This document shows, in pieces, positions 43,079 through 52,082 of a stretch of 64,000 nucleotides of DNA (positions are counted from its first letter, which is position 1; every line of letters begins with the position of its first letter). Made by a program: the position numbers and the translations under genes. This DNA is from Amycolatopsis alba DSM 44262. GTDB taxonomy: Bacteria; Actinomycetota; Actinomycetes; Mycobacteriales; Pseudonocardiaceae. The stretch lies in contig NZ_KB913032.1 in assembly GCF_000384215.1 (NCBI RefSeq), positions 3,923,665-3,987,664 of the forward strand, read 5' to 3'. Under the pieces are notes generated by a model. It saw only the letters and a list, made by a program, of their open reading frames with translations. It did no database searches and was not told where the DNA came from.

Positions 43079-44620
43079 CGCATCCAGAGGACTAAAAGCA
43101 TCCGAAGCGTCTTCGGGGTCTTCGAGCACCTTCGGGACCCCGCGCAGCGTGAACAGCGCGCTCACCGCCACCAGCGCCATCAACCCCGCCGAGCACAGCA
43201 TCGTCACCTGCAACCCGTCGACGAACGCCGTTTTCGCCGTGGTGAGGACCAAGGCGCCCTGCTCGGGCGGTAGCTGCGCCGCGACCTGGACGGCGCCGCC
43301 GAGCGTGTCCGAGATCGCCCCGGCGGCCTCGGGCGGCACGCCGTCCGGGATGACGAGTTCGCGCCGGTACAGCGCGCCGAGCGCACTGCCGAGGATCGCG
43401 ATCCCCAGCGCCCCGCCGAGTTCGGTCGCCGTCTCGGAGATCGCCGACGCCGCGCCCGCCCTGTCCTTCGGCACGACACCGAGCACCGTGTCCGTCGCGA
43501 CGGCGAGGACCAGCGAAAGCCCGACCCCGAAGATGATCATCGCGAACAGCAGGTCCGAGTAGACGATCGTCACGCCGATACCCGAGTACATCGCGAAGCC
43601 GACGGCCGAGAACGCGCAGCCCAGCGCGATCGTGACCGCCCGGCCGAGCGCCTTGATCGCCAGCGGCGCGAGGACACCGCCGAGGATCGCGCCGCCCATC
43701 CCCGGCAGTCCGGCGAGCCCGGACTTCAGCGGTGACCAGCCCACCACCAGCTGCAGGTACTGCGCGAACATCAGCGAGACCGCGAGCTGCGCGAACATCG
43801 CCAGGATCGTGGTGCCCACGGTCGCCGAGAACGCCCGCTGCGCGAACAGCTTCAGGTCCATCAGCGGCTCGGCCAGCCGCGGCTGGCGCAGGACGAACGC
43901 GATCAGGCAGCCGAGCCCGAGCACCGCGGCGACGGCGATGTCCCAGTGCCCCCAGCCCTGGTACGCGACTTCCTTGATCGTGTAGACGATCCCGACCATG
44001 CCGAGGACGGACAGCAGCACGCTGGGCACGTCGATCCGGCCCGGCGCGGGGTTCTTCGATTCGGGCAGGATCAGCGCGCCGGCGATCACCATGACCACCA
44101 CCACCGGCACGTTGACCAGGAACACCGAACCCCACCAGAAATGGTCGAGCAGGAAACCGCCGACGAGCGGTCCCATGCCGAAACCGAGGATCGTCAGCCC
44201 GCTCGAAACCCCGATCACGGCCGCGCGTTCCTTGCCGGTGAACACGTTCCGCACGATCGACAGCGTCGACGGCATCAGCGTCGCGGCGGCGATCCCGAGC
44301 AGCGCGCGGGCGGCGATGAGGAGTTCCGGCGTCGGCGCGTACGCGGTGATCACCGAAGCGGCACCGAACAGCGACGCCCCGATCAGCAGCAGCTTCTTGC
44401 GGCCGACGCGGTCGCCGATGTTCCCCATCGTGATCAGCAGTCCGGCGAGCGCGAACCCGTACGCGTCGGCGATCCACAGCATTTCCGTCGTCGACGGATG
44501 CAGCTGCTCCGAAAGCGACGGCAGCACGAGATGCAGCACGGTCAGGTCGATCGCGATCAGCAGCTGCGCCAGCACGCAGACCGCGACGGTGCCGATCTTG
44601 CGGCCCTTGCCGATGTTCAT
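43034..44620 (-). CDS. DHA2 (EmrB/QacA-type) multidrug efflux transporter
   Basis: 528 residues, about fourteen membrane helices. Motifs: IAIDLTVLHLVLPSL in helix 1 (Asp typical of DHA2), MGNIGDRVGRKKLLLIG (MFS motif A) and LGFGMGPLVGGFLLD (motif C of antiporters). It most likely exports a lipophilic drug or a home-made metabolite in exchange for protons. ATG at 44620 overlaps the stop of the upstream C45 gene, so the two are made together. The end overlaps the convergent NTF2-like gene by 45 bp. Confidence 0.92.
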   Translation of the reverse strand: MNIGKGRKIGTVAVCVLAQLLIAIDLTVLHLVLPSLSEQLHPSTTEMLWIADAYGFALAGLLITMGNIGDRVGRKKLLLIGASLFGAASVITAYAPTPELLIAARALLGIAAATLMPSTLSIVRNVFTGKERAAVIGVSSGLTILGFGMGPLVGGFLLDHFWWGSVFLVNVPVVVVMVIAGALILPESKNPAPGRIDVPSVLLSVLGMVGIVYTIKEVAYQGWGHWDIAVAAVLGLGCLIAFVLRQPRLAEPLMDLKLFAQRAFSATVGTTILAMFAQLAVSLMFAQYLQLVVGWSPLKSGLAGLPGMGGAILGGVLAPLAIKALGRAVTIALGCAFSAVGFAMYSGIGVTIVYSDLLFAMIIFGVGLSLVLAVATDTVLGVVPKDRAGAASAISETATELGGALGIAILGSALGALYRRELVIPDGVPPEAAGAISDTLGGAVQVAAQLPPEQGALVLTTAKTAFVDGLQVTMLCSAGLMALVAVSALFTLRGVPKVLEDPEDASDAFSPLDASGSGAGERDGATVA

Positions 44621-45714
44621 CGCGAAGCGCCGAAGGTGAGTTCCGGCGAGTGCCGCGCGGTGCCGTGCTCGCCGTCGCCCAGGTAGAACCGGGTGCTCAT
44701 GGTGCGGGCCGCCGGGTCGAGGACGGTGCGCCACAACGTCCGCCACGGCGCGCCGGGCTCGATCGCGACGGACACCGCGTCGAGCGCGTCGCGCGGCCCG
44801 GACTCCGCCTCCTTGGTGAGGGTGCGCAGCCGCTGGTAGGTGAGCATGGTCTCCGGTGTGTCCTCGGGCAGTGCTTCGAGGTCCGGATGGCGGTGCAGCA
44901 GGTGGTTCGTGACGCACAGCGGTCCGTCTTCGACCTCGACGAAGTACTCGATGTCGTGCGCCCCGCGCTCGTAGACGAAGCCGCGGCCGGAGGCGTCCGC
45001 GACGATGTAGTGGCAGGGCGCGCCGTGCGTGTACTGCTTGGCCAGCATCAGCGCTTCCTTGGCCTCGTCGACGTTTTCGCAGGTGTCGAGCAGGTATCGG
45101 CAGACCTGGGGCACCGAAAGCCCCGCCTGCGGCCCCGGATCGTGATCCAGCGGCGTGGCCGCTTCGAGGTCGGCCATCAGCAGCGCGACGACGAGTCCCG
45201 CCTCGTTGACCCCTTCCATCGCACCGTCCACTGTGGACATCGAAAGCGACGTCGAGGCGAGGCCGTCGTCGGGGATCGTGGTCAGGACGTAGGGTCGCGA
45301 CGCCATCGGGACGGCCCCGTCGTCGACCGGCTCCGCGCCCGCCATCACCGCGCCGAGCTGGGACCAGCTCAAGGTGAAGAAGTCGTAGTTCCGGCCGAGC
45401 GTGCTCCCCGTCCACAGCGCAGAACAGCCCGATCCGGCGGGCAGGGCCGAAGCGTTGTCGAAGCAGACCGCCGCGTCGGCAGGCAGCCCGTAGGCCTCGG
45501 CGAACCCGGCCGTGCGTTCGGCGTACTGCGGCCAGTTCCGCGCGAACCAGGTCCGCCGCGCCCTGGCGACGATCGGGTCGACCGGCGGCGGCGACCAGTC
45601 CGAACGCGCCTTCGTCTCGGCGCCGAGGGCATGGCCGATCTCGGTCTGGGTGCCGCGCAGCGTCAGGTGCCGTACGGCGAGGAAGTCTTCGGGAGAGCCT
45701 GCGAGGTAGGTCAT
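44617..45714 (-). CDS. C45-family (acyl-CoA:6-APA acyltransferase-like) Ntn hydrolase
   Basis: The 365-residue protein belongs to the linear-amide C-N hydrolase/isopenicillin acyltransferase clan. The autocatalytic nucleophile is Cys97 in GSGCSALWTGSTLGRNYDFF (G-C cleavage site followed by the conserved G-R-N-x-D). Later marks are GVNEAGLVVALLMAD and VTNHLLHRHPDLEAL. Members transfer or hydrolyse acyl amides, including on beta-lactam nuclei. ATGA overlap with the efflux pump suggests the pair modifies and exports, or detoxifies, an acylated compound. No signal peptide is visible. Confidence 0.85.
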   Translation of the reverse strand: MTYLAGSPEDFLAVRHLTLRGTQTEIGHALGAETKARSDWSPPPVDPIVARARRTWFARNWPQYAERTAGFAEAYGLPADAAVCFDNASALPAGSGCSALWTGSTLGRNYDFFTLSWSQLGAVMAGAEPVDDGAVPMASRPYVLTTIPDDGLASTSLSMSTVDGAMEGVNEAGLVVALLMADLEAATPLDHDPGPQAGLSVPQVCRYLLDTCENVDEAKEALMLAKQYTHGAPCHYIVADASGRGFVYERGAHDIEYFVEVEDGPLCVTNHLLHRHPDLEALPEDTPETMLTYQRLRTLTKEAESGPRDALDAVSVAIEPGAPWRTLWRTVLDPAARTMSTRFYLGDGEHGTARHSPELTFGASR

Positions 45715-45767
45715 GCCGGGAGCGTGTCCGCCGCCGCTGACCGTCCGCGCACCAAGCGCTGACGGCT

Positions 45768-45784
45768 TGTCATCCGAATGTCAT
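45768..45784. promoter_or_regulatory. Direct repeat TGTCAT with 11-bp period
   Basis: TGTCAT occurs at 45768-45773 and 45779-45784, one helical turn apart, in the gap between the C45 gene and the small membrane gene. Spacing of 11 bp is typical of SARP and OmpR-type sites, and a SARP gene lies 1 kb away. Confidence 0.35.
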
Positions 45785-45836
45785 GTGCTCCGCGGGAAGG
45801 TGCTCTCACCACGGTAAACGAACAAGCGAGGGAACC

Positions 45837-46034
45837 ATGCTGAGCAACAAGGTGTACATCATCGCCGGAGGCGTGTTCACCGTCCTCTTCATCGTGCTCG
45901 CGATGACCGAGTTCTCCACCGGCTACCCCGACGACGGTCTGCAGGACCTGTTCTACGCCGCGCTGAGCGCCGGCGCGGGCACCCTGCTGTACGTCCTCGA
46001 CCGCCGCCAGCGCGAGCGTCGTGACGCCCGATGA
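45837..46034 (+). CDS. Small 65-residue membrane protein
   Basis: ATG at 45837 follows CGAGGGAACC. Two hydrophobic stretches (VYIIAGGVFTVLFIVLAMTEF and DLFYAALSAGAGTLLYVLD) are followed by a basic tail RRQRERRDAR. No family is recognised. It overlaps the next membrane protein gene by 4 bases, suggesting a two-component membrane complex. The frame is open 18 codons upstream but without a ribosome site. Confidence 0.7.
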   Translation: MLSNKVYIIAGGVFTVLFIVLAMTEFSTGYPDDGLQDLFYAALSAGAGTLLYVLDRRQRERRDAR

Positions 46035-46726
46035 GGAACATCGACGGCGGTTTTCTCGCCGCCCCGGACCAGGCCGCGCTCGAACTCCGCGAGCGGGAGG
46101 TGCGCAAGGGCAAGGGCGCGCTGCTCCTGACCGTCGCGGGCGGCTTCGTCGCGCTGATCGCCGGGTACAACGCGCTGGTCGACTTCACGCCGGGATCGCT
46201 GGTGGTGACGCTGATCGCGCTGGCCGCCGCGGTCGGTGGCGGGGCACTCACCAAACACCTGATGCGCAACGTGCGCTTCCGGGTGCACAAACCGAACGCG
46301 GGCCTCGTCGGCGCCGCGAAGCTGACCGGGCTCCTGGTGGCCTTCTTCGGGATCGCCGCCCTGCTCGGGTCGATCGGGGCTCCCAGTCCACTGCGCTTCG
46401 TCCTGATCGCGGGCGGCGTCGGCACCATCGCCTACGTGAAGTCGCTGCACGATCAGCAGTGGGTGCTCTTCGAACTGGACGCGGTGGGCGTCCGGGTCGA
46501 GCGGACGATCGTGCCCTGGCGTGACGTCACCCGGCTCACCACCGACCCGGTCGGGCCGGGAATGACGCGGCTCGGCGCGGTCGGAGCCGACGCGGAACCG
46601 CTGTACGTCGCGGTCCAGGACAGCGAACTCGACCCGCGGCTGCTCACCGAGGCCATCGGCCGCTTCGCGCCGCAAGGGGTCCGGCTGACCCGCGCTCAGG
46701 ACTCCCTGGGCAACCCGGCCAGCTGA
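46031..46726 (+). CDS. Membrane protein of unknown function with PH-like cytoplasmic tail
   Basis: 231 residues. An amphipathic N-terminus (AALELREREVRKGKGA) precedes three or four helices (about 28-48, 55-75, 95-115, 120-135). A beta-rich cytoplasmic segment follows (VLFELDAVGVRVERTIVPWRDVTRL) that resembles bacterial PH-like domains. The role is unknown. It is coupled to the small membrane gene upstream and its 3' end overlaps the convergent SARP gene by 31 bp. Confidence 0.65.
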   Translation: MRNIDGGFLAAPDQAALELREREVRKGKGALLLTVAGGFVALIAGYNALVDFTPGSLVVTLIALAAAVGGGALTKHLMRNVRFRVHKPNAGLVGAAKLTGLLVAFFGIAALLGSIGAPSPLRFVLIAGGVGTIAYVKSLHDQQWVLFELDAVGVRVERTIVPWRDVTRLTTDPVGPGMTRLGAVGADAEPLYVAVQDSELDPRLLTEAIGRFAPQGVRLTRAQDSLGNPAS

Positions 46727-49700
46727 GCGGCGCCGCGGACGCCGAGCCCTCGGCGATAGGCCAGGTCGAAGTCGTCGCCGAGCCGCTTCCGCGTGGACGT
46801 CCGGAGCAGGGCGGCGTCCAGGTCGACGGCGAACGGGGTGCCCCGGATGGTCACCGCGGCGCCGATCAGGACCGCCGCCCGCTCGGGGTCGTCGCGGAGC
46901 AGCGCGACCCCCGCGAGGCCTTCGACGGCGCAGGCCGCGGTGGTGCTGTCGTTCCACTGGTCCGCCGACAGGAGCGCCTGCCGGTGCAGTTCCTCGGCCT
47001 GGTCAACGTCGCCCTCGGCGGCCGCGACCCAGCCGAGTGAGATCCGTGCCCCGGAGCGGCCACCCTCGGACGTGAAAGAGCCACCGGAGCACTCCGAAAG
47101 CGCGAGTTCGCTCAGCGCGCGAGCCGTGGCCAGATCACCTCCGTGCCGCGACAGGGTGGCGAGGCCGACGTACCCGAATGCCCGGCTTTCCGGCATCCCG
47201 GCGCGGCGCGCGATCTCGATGGCGAATTCGAAGTCGGCCCGCGCTCCCGCCGGGTCGCCGTGGAGCAGCTTGCTGGTGCCCCGGCGGCACAGGAGGTCCG
47301 CGTTGTCGTCGGACGCGCCGAGTTCCCGCATCAGCCGGAGCGCCTCGTCCATCATCTCCAGGGCTTCGGCCTGCCGGTTCGTCCAGATCAGGATCTGCGA
47401 CAGATGGTCGAGCGCCATCGAAAGGCCCCAGCGTTCCCCGATCGCGCGGAACGCGGCCTCCCCTTCGCGCAGAAGTCCTTCCGCCGCTTCGAGTTTGCCC
47501 TGCATCAGCATGCGCAGCCCGTAGCCGGTCGGCACCAGCGCGAGGCTCCACGCGTCACTGCGCGCCAAGAGGGCCTGGCCGCGCTTGAGCAGCTCGTCGT
47601 CGTCACCGGGTGGCCCGGTCACCACGCCCATCAGCATCAGCAGCGCCGGGTTCCTCGGCGCACTGACCATGTTCCGCACGAGGCTGTCCACCTCGGGAAA
47701 GTGACGGCCGAGGGCTTCATGTTCAGCGCCGCCGCGGAGTCCGGCGGCGGCGTTGAGCACGCAGAGCTGGTACTCCTCTTCGAGGCCGTCCGGCGGCTTC
47801 GAGTCGAGGTTCTTGACCACTTCCAGGCACAGCGTCGAACCTTCGAACCGGCGCCCGCGCATCCACCAGTACGTCACCAGCGAGGCCGAAAGCCGGAGCG
47901 CGATCCGCACGTCGGCTTCGGCGGCCCAGCGCAACGCGGCCAGGAGATCGTCGTAGGCCGCGTCGAGACGGCCGAGCCAGACCAGCTGGTCGCCGGTGCG
48001 CAGGAGCGGGTCCGCTTCCTCGGCGAGGGCGAGGAAGTGTTCGGCGTGCGCGCGCCGCATCTGTTCGGTTTCACCGGCTTCGGTGAGTTTCTCGGCGAAG
48101 AAGGCTCGGATGGTTTCGAGCATCCGATACCGGTCACGGGTGCGTTCGACCAGCGATCTGTCCACAAGGGACGGAAGCAGCTCCGCGGTGTCCGTGACGG
48201 CGCAGACCGCTTCGGCGTCGGCGAGGGTCGTGCCGCCCGCGAAGACGGTCAGCCGCCTGCCGAGCAGGCGTTCGTCCTCGTCCAGGAGATCCCAGCTCCA
48301 TTCGACGACGCCGCGCAGCGTGCGATGCCTGCTCTCGGCGCCCCGGCTTCCTCGTGAGAGCAGCTTGAACCGGTCGTCCAACCGGGTGGCGATCTCGCCG
48401 ACGGGCAGCGTCCGCACCCGCGCGGCGGCGAGCTCGATGGCCAGCGGGAGCCCGTCGAGCGCGGCGCAGACACGCTGGACGTCGCCCGCCGTGGTGTCGT
48501 CCACGGCGAAGCCCGGATCGTTGGCCAGCGCGCGGTCGGCGAACAGCCGGATCGCGGCGAACTCCAGCGACCGGGCGGGCGGCGTGCCCGGCGGCGGTAC
48601 GGCGAGCCGCGGCACGGGGGAGACGACCTCGCCGGTGATCCCCAGCGGTTCCCGGCTGGTGGCCAGCACACGCAGCGCCGAGGCCGCGCCGAGCAGCCGG
48701 GCGACCAGCTTCGCGGCGGCCTCGACCAGATGCTCGCAGTTGTCGAGCACCAGCAGCACCGCCCGGTCGGCCAGCGCGTCGATCAGCCGCTCCAGCGGGG
48801 CGTTCTCCACGGTGACCGCCCCGAGCGGGACCGTCCGCAGGCCGAGCGCGGTCAGCACGGCGTGGGCGACGTCGGCGTTCTCGCTGTAGGGCGCGAGTTC
48901 GACGAAGACCGCCGGGAGGTCCGACGCGGTGGCGGTCTCGACGGCCAGCCGCGTCTTGCCCGCCCCGCCTGGACCGGTCAGCGTCACCAGCCGCGAGCGG
49001 TCCAGCTGGCCGAGTACGTGCCGAAGGTCGCCTTCGCGGCCGATGAAGCTGGTGAGCTGCGCGGGGAGCGGCGCCGTCGTGGTTTTGACAGGCGGCGTCT
49101 CGCCGCGAAGCACGGCAAGGTGCGCGGCGGCGAGCTCCGGTCCGGGGTCGGCGCCGAGTTCGTCGGCCAGGACACGGCGGGCGTCCTCGAACGCGGTGAG
49201 CGCGTCGGCCTGGCGTCCGGCGGCGTGCAGCGCGCGGATCAGCAGCGCCCGTGGCCGTTCCCGCAACGGCTGCTCGTCGATGACCTCGCGAAGCCCGGCT
49301 AGGACGTCTTCGTGTCTTCCCAGCTTGAGTTCGGCCTCGGCGCGGTCCTCGATCGCCGACGTCTTCAGCTCGTTCAGCCTGGTGACCTGCGGATCGCGGA
49401 ACGGCGCGTCGGTGATGTCCGCGAACGCAGGTCCACGCCAGAGACCGAGAGCGTCGCGAAGCAGTTCAGACGCTTTCGCAGCGTCTCCCGCCACTAGAGC
49501 GCGTCGGCCTTCGGCGGCGAGCCGCTCGAAGCGGTGCACGTCGACGTCGCCGGGGTCCACGGCCAGCCGGTAGCCCGCCGGGCTGAACTCGACGGGCGCG
49601 AGATCCTTCAGCGCGCCGCGCAGCCGCGAGACCTGTGATTGCAGCGCGTTCGCCACCCCTTCGGGTGGCTGTTCGCCGTAGAGACCGTCGATGAGCCGCT

Positions 49701-49830
49701 CCGCCGGGACGCCCCGGCCCGCCTCCAGCGCGAGCAACGCGAACAGCGTCCGGACCCTGGGGCCGCCGAGTCCGACGACGGTGCCGTCGTCGCGGCGCAC
49801 CTCCGTCGCCCCCAGAACGCCGAATCGCAT
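46696..49830 (-). CDS. AfsR/SARP-type transcriptional regulator with NTPase and TPR domains
   Basis: The 1044-residue regulator carries an OmpR-like winged-helix DNA-binding domain (1-95; QSQVSRLRGALKD), BTAD helical domain (about 95-245), NB-ARC/STAND ATPase (Walker A in LVTLTGPGGAGKTRLAVE; Walker B in AVLLVLDNCEHLVEAA; GLPLAIELAAARVR) and a C-terminal TPR region (about 640-1020). These large SARPs bind direct heptamer repeats and activate secondary metabolism or morphogenesis, modulated by phosphorylation and nucleotide. The ATG is preceded by TAACCTCTAACC rather than a ribosome site, so the message may be leaderless. The nearest candidate targets are the C45/efflux pair and the 50-kb sugar cluster. 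Confidence 0.92.
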   Translation of the reverse strand: MRFGVLGATEVRRDDGTVVGLGGPRVRTLFALLALEAGRGVPAERLIDGLYGEQPPEGVANALQSQVSRLRGALKDLAPVEFSPAGYRLAVDPGDVDVHRFERLAAEGRRALVAGDAAKASELLRDALGLWRGPAFADITDAPFRDPQVTRLNELKTSAIEDRAEAELKLGRHEDVLAGLREVIDEQPLRERPRALLIRALHAAGRQADALTAFEDARRVLADELGADPGPELAAAHLAVLRGETPPVKTTTAPLPAQLTSFIGREGDLRHVLGQLDRSRLVTLTGPGGAGKTRLAVETATASDLPAVFVELAPYSENADVAHAVLTALGLRTVPLGAVTVENAPLERLIDALADRAVLLVLDNCEHLVEAAAKLVARLLGAASALRVLATSREPLGITGEVVSPVPRLAVPPPGTPPARSLEFAAIRLFADRALANDPGFAVDDTTAGDVQRVCAALDGLPLAIELAAARVRTLPVGEIATRLDDRFKLLSRGSRGAESRHRTLRGVVEWSWDLLDEDERLLGRRLTVFAGGTTLADAEAVCAVTDTAELLPSLVDRSLVERTRDRYRMLETIRAFFAEKLTEAGETEQMRRAHAEHFLALAEEADPLLRTGDQLVWLGRLDAAYDDLLAALRWAAEADVRIALRLSASLVTYWWMRGRRFEGSTLCLEVVKNLDSKPPDGLEEEYQLCVLNAAAGLRGGAEHEALGRHFPEVDSLVRNMVSAPRNPALLMLMGVVTGPPGDDDELLKRGQALLARSDAWSLALVPTGYGLRMLMQGKLEAAEGLLREGEAAFRAIGERWGLSMALDHLSQILIWTNRQAEALEMMDEALRLMRELGASDDNADLLCRRGTSKLLHGDPAGARADFEFAIEIARRAGMPESRAFGYVGLATLSRHGGDLATARALSELALSECSGGSFTSEGGRSGARISLGWVAAAEGDVDQAEELHRQALLSADQWNDSTTAACAVEGLAGVALLRDDPERAAVLIGAAVTIRGTPFAVDLDAALLRTSTRKRLGDDFDLAYRRGLGVRGAAQLAGLPRES

Positions 49831-49951
49831 GGTTAGAGGTTAGGCCTGGAAGCGCAGCTTCTCCGTTGAGGGCGGTGGCGGGGGCATGGATGGACTAGAG
49901 CGTCGTTGACCTGGGCGGATCCAGCCCGCCCGAGATCCGCCGAATGGCGTC

Positions 49952-49957
49952 TATACA
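49952..49957 (+). promoter_or_regulatory. Probable -10 element upstream of the first sugar module
   Basis: TATACA lies 32 bp before the aminotransferase ATG in otherwise GC-rich DNA. No good -35 is seen at 16-18 bp; TTGACC at 49906 is too far away. Confidence 0.35.
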
Positions 49958-49988
49958 CTTCGCCGGGTCCCCACGCAATGGGAGAGAT

Positions 49989-51119
49989 ATGTCAACGCAG
50001 GAACCTGTGGTCCTCGGTCAGCCGACCGTGGGCGAAGAAGAACTCGCTGCGGTAGCGGAGGTGTTCCGGTCCGGCTGGCTGGCCGGTGCCGGCCCCGCGT
50101 GCCGCCGTTTCGAGGAACGCTTCGCGAAGACCGTCGGCACCGCGCACGCCTTGACCACCAGCAACTGTGGGTCGGCACTCTTCCTCGGGCTGAGTGTGCT
50201 CGGCGTGAAGCCGGGCGACGAGGTCATCGTCGGCGACTACACCTTCCCCGCCACCGGCCACGCCGTGCTCCAGGCGGGTGCGACGCCGGTGTTCGCGGAC
50301 ATCCGCCCGGACGACTGGAGCGCCGACCCGGCGTCGATCGAAGCCCTGATCACCCCGCGCACGGTCGGCATCCTCGCCGTCGACGTCGCCGGGCAGCCGG
50401 GCGACTTCGACGCGTACCGCGCCATCGCCGACAAGCACGGCCTGTGGCTCTTCGAGGACGCCGCCTGCGCCGCGGGCGCGACGTACAAGACCCGCCCGGC
50501 AGGAAGCCTCGCCGACCTGGCCGCGTTCTCCTTCCACGGCCGCAAGGGCATCACCGCGGGCGAAGGCGGCGCGCTGGTCTCGGACCGCGAAGACCTCATC
50601 GCACGCGCGCGCAAGCTGCACACCTACGGCATCGAGCCCGCCATCACCCGCGAGGGTTCCGGCGCGCTGCCGATCCCGGAGTTCCACGAGCTGGGCTACA
50701 ACTTCCGGCTCTCGGACGTGCAGGCCGCGATCATGAACGTCCAGCTGGACCGCCTTCCGGACCTGCTCTCGGCCCGCCGTTCGGTGGCCAAGCGCTACCA
50801 CGAGGCGTTCGAAAACCTGCCCGGTCTCGACGTCCCGGTGGAACTGCCGGACCGCGAGCACCCGTGGCAGGCCTACATCCTCACCGTGGCCCCGGAGATC
50901 GATCGCGACGCGCTCGCGCTGCGGATCCGCGAGCAGGGCGTGCAGTGCAACTTCGGCACCTACTCCTCGCATCTCCAGCCCATCTACGGCAAGAAGCAGA
51001 CCTTGCCGGTTTCGGCGGACCTCTTCGCCCGTCATCTCGCCATCCCGATGCACGCCAACCTCACCGATGACCAGGTCGACCGGGTCATCGGGACCGTCAG
51101 CGCCGCACTGCCGAGCTAG
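49989..51119 (+). CDS. DegT/DnrJ/EryC1-family sugar aminotransferase (first copy)
   Basis: This PLP enzyme puts an amino group on a keto nucleotide-sugar. 376 residues: TSNCGSALFLGLSVLGVKPGDEVIV, VFADIRPDDWSADP, LFEDAACAAGATY (Asp to pyridine), and the Schiff-base Lys in SFHGRKGITAGEGGA. The C-terminal QGVQCNFGTYSSHLQPIY is typical of the family. ATG at 49989 follows GGGAGAG. Its active-site sequence differs from the second DegT enzyme at 58248-59354, so the two probably act on different sugars. First of four tightly spaced genes. Confidence 0.92.
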   Translation: MSTQEPVVLGQPTVGEEELAAVAEVFRSGWLAGAGPACRRFEERFAKTVGTAHALTTSNCGSALFLGLSVLGVKPGDEVIVGDYTFPATGHAVLQAGATPVFADIRPDDWSADPASIEALITPRTVGILAVDVAGQPGDFDAYRAIADKHGLWLFEDAACAAGATYKTRPAGSLADLAAFSFHGRKGITAGEGGALVSDREDLIARARKLHTYGIEPAITREGSGALPIPEFHELGYNFRLSDVQAAIMNVQLDRLPDLLSARRSVAKRYHEAFENLPGLDVPVELPDREHPWQAYILTVAPEIDRDALALRIREQGVQCNFGTYSSHLQPIYGKKQTLPVSADLFARHLAIPMHANLTDDQVDRVIGTVSAALPS

Positions 51120-51126
51120 GAGAGAA

Positions 51127-52056
51127 ATGCCCGACAAGAAGGTCCTCTTCACCGGGGGCGGCGGCTTCATCGCCGCGCACGTCATCCCGATGCTGATCGA
51201 GGGCGGCTACACCGTCCGCGTCTTCGACAACATGACCCGCGGCGACCGCGCCCGGATCAACGAGTTCGTCGCCACCGGCAAGGTCGAACTGGTCGAGAAG
51301 GACGTGCGCTACGGCGGCGCCGTGCGCGAGGCCATGCGCGGTTGCACCCACGTCATCCACTTCGCGACCGTGTCGATCAACAAGTCGGTCGCGGATCCGC
51401 ACGAGTCGATCGACATCAACATGGTCGGCAACCACAACGTCTTCGCCGCCGCGGCGGACGAGGGTGTCGAGCGGGTCGTGTTCGCTTCGACCGCGTCCGT
51501 CTACGGCGAACCGAAGCGGCTGCCGATGCACGAGGACGACGAGCTCAAGCCACTCACGCCGTACTGCATCTCGAAGCGCGCGGGCGAGGACATGCTCGGC
51601 TTCTACGAGCGCACCCAGGGCCTGTCCTGGAACGCGCTGCGGTTCTTCAACGTGTACGGCCCCGGCCAGAAGATCGAGGCCTACTACACGTCGGTGATCA
51701 ACCACTTCATCCAGCGTCTGCGCGCCGGCCAGCCGCCGATCATCGACGGCCGCGGCGACCAGTCGATGGACTTCGTGCACGTCACGGACCTGGCCCGCGC
51801 CGTCGTCGCGGCGCTCGAGTCGGAGCAGGCGAACCTGCCGATCAACATCGGCACCGGGATCGACACCTCGATCGCGACGCTGGCGAAGATCCTCATCGAC
51901 GCCGTCGGCGTCAACGTCGAGCCGCTGTTCAACGAGCGCGACGTGCTCGTTTCGCGGCGTGCCGCGGACATCACCCGTGCCCGCGAGGTCCTCGGCTGGG
52001 AGCCGAAGATCTCCGTGGAAGAGGGCATGCACGAACTGGTCAAGGCTTCGGAGTGA
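51127..52056 (+). CDS. NAD-dependent nucleotide-sugar epimerase/dehydratase
   Basis: The 309-residue extended SDR has the NAD-binding TGGGGFIAAHVIPMLIEGG near the N-terminus and the catalytic YxxxK in TPYCISKRAGED, with Ser in FASTASVYGE. Closest in look to UDP-glucose/GlcNAc 4-epimerases (NVYGPGQKIEAYYTSVINHF; IGTGIDTSIATLA). It may supply the 4-keto or 4-epimer sugar for the aminotransferase. ATG at 51127 lies 7 bp after the aminotransferase stop with GGAGAG upstream. Confidence 0.92.
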   Translation: MPDKKVLFTGGGGFIAAHVIPMLIEGGYTVRVFDNMTRGDRARINEFVATGKVELVEKDVRYGGAVREAMRGCTHVIHFATVSINKSVADPHESIDINMVGNHNVFAAAADEGVERVVFASTASVYGEPKRLPMHEDDELKPLTPYCISKRAGEDMLGFYERTQGLSWNALRFFNVYGPGQKIEAYYTSVINHFIQRLRAGQPPIIDGRGDQSMDFVHVTDLARAVVAALESEQANLPINIGTGIDTSIATLAKILIDAVGVNVEPLFNERDVLVSRRAADITRAREVLGWEPKISVEEGMHELVKASE

Positions 52057-52082
52057 GTGCCGGGCCAGGGGAGAGCCGCCCC

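Noticed and set aside
46793..48889. Long open frames antisense to the SARP gene (also antisense to cydDC, the M14 gene and others)
   Set aside because: They arise from high GC at the third codon position of the true gene; their translations are Arg/Pro/Ser-rich with no recognisable domain and no ribosome site.
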